Below, piece after piece: positions 61,911-64,000 of a stretch of DNA of 64,000 bases (within the stretch, counting starts at the first letter, position 1; each line of letters opens with the position of its first letter). Origin of the DNA: Clostridiales bacterium (GTDB lineage: Bacteria; Bacillota; Clostridia; Lachnospirales; Lachnospiraceae). Below the pieces are notes generated by a model. That model searched no databases and was not told the origin of the DNA. It worked only from the letters and a program-made list of their open reading frames with translations. The translations under genes and the position numbers were made by a program. The stretch lies in NCBI GenBank assembly GCA_029338615.1, contig JAQYAS010000048.1, positions 32,477-96,476 on the forward strand, given 5' to 3'.

Positions 61911-64000
61911 CTAAGCGTTGAGGAACTCCTTGCTTGTCTTTACCTTCTTGTTTGGATCCGGACGCAGCAGCATGAAGAAGAACAGAACAACAAGTGCAAT
62001 TGCTACTACTGACCATACACCGAATGAACAAGCTCCTGTGAAGAGACCTGCGATTCTGTATACAACAAGTGCTACAAGGTAAGCAAATCCACACTGATAT
62101 CCGATTGCGAACCAGAACCACTTAGCACTGTTCATCTCTCTCTTGATAGCACCCATAGCTGCGAAACATGGTGCACAGAGAAGGTTGAATACAAGGAATG
62201 AAAATCCGCTTGCTGTTGTGAATGCACCTGCAAGTGCCTGGTAAACTGTACCGTCTCCACCGCCGTAGAGGATACCCATTGTACCAACGATGTTCTCCTT
62301 GGCAACAAGACCTGTGATAGATGCTACAGTTGCCTGCCAGTTACCCCAGCCCTGTGGAACGAAGATCCATGCGATCGCATTACCAATCTTTGCAAGGATA
62401 CTGTAATCGATCTGGCTCTCATCAAGCATCTGGAATGAACCATCAACAAATCCGAAGTATGTTGTGAACCATACAGCGATTGTTGAAAGTGTGATTATTG
62501 TACCAGCCTTCTTGATGAATGACCAGCCACGCTCCCACATACTTCTGAGTACAGAACCAACTGTTGGAATATGGTAAGGTGGAAGCTCCATAACAAATGG
62601 TGATGGATCTCCGGCAAACATCTTTGTCTTTTTAAGTATTATACCAGAACATATAATTGCTGCAATACCGATGAAGTAAGCACTTGTTGCAACTATTGAT
62701 GAACCACCAAATATAGCACCGGCGATCATGGCGATAAATGGAACCTTAGCACCACATGGTATAAATGTTGTTGTCATGACTGTCATACGACGGTCTTTCT
62801 CATTCTCAATCGTACGTGAAGCCATGATACCTGGCACACCACAACCTGTACCTACAAGGATAGGTATGAATGACTTTCCTGAGAGACCGAACTTTCTGAA
62901 GATACGATCCATGATGAAGGCGATACGTGCCATATATCCACAGTACTCAAGAATTGCAAGTAATATGAACAGTACGAGCATCTGAGGTACGAAACCAAGC
63001 ACCGCACCAACACCGGCTACAATACCATCGATGATAAGTCCGTGTAACCAGTCTGCACATCCGATCTTGTCAAGTCCTGCAGAGATAAGATCAGGGATTG
63101 AAGGAACAAATACGCCGTAATCAGCAGGATCGATCTCTGCCATCTGTGTCTCGTTGAAGTAATCAACTGCATCAAGATATGACATAGCATTTGTTGTCTC
63201 TTCGTCAGCACCTGCTGGGACCTCAGAGTAGTAAACATCAATATTATATGTATCGAGAGTCTCCTCATCCTCCATCTCATACTTAACACTTGTCTCTGTG
63301 TTTGTGTTTGCCTCAATAGCTGCCTTTGTGGCATCTACATCAACTGCATCCTCGTCATCTGTTACGAGTACGCCGTATGCATCGAGGGCTGTTGTTGCTG
63401 CATCATAGTCACCTGATGCATCCTCATAATCTGAGCTTCCTATTCCGAAGAGATGGAAACCATCGCCGAACAGGTTATCATTTGTCCAGTCTGTGCACCA
63501 TGCACCTACTGTTGACATTGCTATGTAATAAACTAACCACATTACAAGTACGAATATCGGGAGAGCAAGGATACGGTTTGTAACAACCTTGTCTATCTTA
63601 TCTGAAACTGTAAGCTTCTGACCATTTGAAGCCTTCTTAAGGCATTTATCGATTATTGATGTAATGTATGAGTATCTTTCGTTTGTAATGATACTCTCTG
63701 TATCGTCGTCAAACTCATCCTCAAGCTGTTTGATCTCTGCTGAACAATCAGGAGCATTCTTCATCTGCTCGATGATCTTGCTATCCTTCTCAATGAGCTT
63801 GATAGCGAAGAATCTCTTCTTGTTCTCTTCTATATCTAACTTAGCTGATACGCTGTCGATGGCAGTCTCAACCTTGTCATCAAACTTGTGAACGATCTTG
63901 TTTGCAGCCTTTGCCTTTGCAGCAGCTACAGCCTTTTCTTTAACCTCATTGATACCTGTTCCCTTAAGAGCTGAGATCTCAACAACCTCACATCCAAGAG
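61911..64000 (-). CDS. feoB: Ferrous iron transport protein B (partial)
   Basis: The window holds about the last 696 codons; the start and most of the G domain lie beyond the right edge. At the edge the frame reads LGCEVVEISALKGTG, the G5 end of the GTPase domain, then a helical GDI-like part, and the membrane core with gate motifs: VGTGCGVPGIMASRTIENEKD split over 310-330 (counting from the Met at 63764) and FIPCGAKVPF. FeoB brings Fe(II) across the membrane. Between the first two membrane segments, an acidic stretch of about 110 residues (DNA about 63117-63443) is not found in typical FeoB. The C-terminus is short and basic. Confidence 0.95.
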   Translation of the reverse strand, partial: LGCEVVEISALKGTGINEVKEKAVAAAKAKAANKIVHKFDDKVETAIDSVSAKLDIEENKKRFFAIKLIEKDSKIIEQMKNAPDCSAEIKQLEDEFDDDTESIITNERYSYITSIIDKCLKKASNGQKLTVSDKIDKVVTNRILALPIFVLVMWLVYYIAMSTVGAWCTDWTNDNLFGDGFHLFGIGSSDYEDASGDYDAATTALDAYGVLVTDDEDAVDVDATKAAIEANTNTETSVKYEMEDEETLDTYNIDVYYSEVPAGADEETTNAMSYLDAVDYFNETQMAEIDPADYGVFVPSIPDLISAGLDKIGCADWLHGLIIDGIVAGVGAVLGFVPQMLVLFILLAILEYCGYMARIAFIMDRIFRKFGLSGKSFIPILVGTGCGVPGIMASRTIENEKDRRMTVMTTTFIPCGAKVPFIAMIAGAIFGGSSIVATSAYFIGIAAIICSGIILKKTKMFAGDPSPFVMELPPYHIPTVGSVLRSMWERGWSFIKKAGTIITLSTIAVWFTTYFGFVDGSFQMLDESQIDYSILAKIGNAIAWIFVPQGWGNWQATVASITGLVAKENIVGTMGILYGGGDGTVYQALAGAFTTASGFSFLVFNLLCAPCFAAMGAIKREMNSAKWFWFAIGYQCGFAYLVALVVYRIAGLFTGACSFGVWSVVAIALVVLFFFMLLRPDPNKKVKTSKEFLNA

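Noticed and set aside
1..64000. CRISPR arrays, tRNA or rRNA genes, insertion sequences
   Set aside because: I looked for evenly spaced repeats, tRNA T-loop and CCA-type ends, and transposase motifs in the gaps and found none. Gaps are mostly too short to hold them.

Overview
The window is a gene-dense, AT-rich chromosomal segment of a low-GC Gram-positive bacterium. Gene content points to Clostridia and most likely the family Lachnospiraceae, possibly near Coprococcus; the genus is an inference from synteny, not from a 16S gene. Supporting signs are an L27 protein with a cleavable N-terminal extension next to its Prp protease, a Firmicutes-type LexA divergent from a YneA-like gene, SepF and DivIVA together with MinCDE, the sporulation proteins YqfC/YqfD, RecU, and a HisG/HisZ pair. 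No tRNA, rRNA, insertion sequence, prophage or CRISPR array was seen. Almost everything is housekeeping, with short gaps and strong AGGAGG-type ribosome binding sites.

Layout. Positions 1-5.3 kb (+ strand) hold the L21/Prp/L27 ribosomal cluster, then obgE-yhbY-nadD-yqeK-rsfS (ribosome assembly and NAD synthesis) and a membrane HD-GYP-like protein. Positions 5.4-9.5 kb are a small regulatory zone: lexA (-) diverges from a yneA-like SOS division inhibitor (+) across a control region with several LexA-like boxes, followed by a XerS-like tyrosine recombinase, a TtcA-like thiolase and a cytidylate-kinase-like protein. From 9.6 to 40.6 kb about 30 genes run on the - strand: miaB-mutS-mutL-miaA (mismatch repair and tRNA modification), radC-mreC-mreD-PBP2-minCDE-rodA-mgsA-dacF (cell wall elongation and division-site placement), then, after an internal terminator, a HlyD-like protein-yggS-sepF-divIVA-aroB-lspA-rluD. 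Positions 40.7-44.9 kb hold a DUF3048 lipoprotein, ybeY, phoH and yqfD/yqfC. rpsU has its own promoter and terminator. Positions 45.3-53.3 kb are a his operon (hisZ-G-D-B and a HisF-like/HisI/HisE fusion) with alaS at its tail. Positions 53.3-59.3 kb hold a recU-pseudouridine synthase-SDR-RsmF-small alarmone synthetase-TPR run. Positions 59.4-61.6 kb hold the last two purine steps, encoded as a stand-alone AICAR transformylase and a PurO-type IMP cyclohydrolase, behind what looks like a ZTP riboswitch. The right end holds feoB (cut by the window edge) and a small Cys-rich FeoB partner.

Most notable points: the ZTP riboswitch in front of a non-PurH purine pair; the HisF-like domain fused to HisIE; a perfect palindrome just downstream of the his promoter; the compact LexA/YneA control region; a PBP2 with a roughly 230-residue insertion; the lack of mreB between radC and mreC; and an acidic insertion of about 110 residues in a FeoB outer loop. 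I did not find a clearly novel multi-gene system. The window looks like an ordinary core-genome region with several lineage-specific twists.
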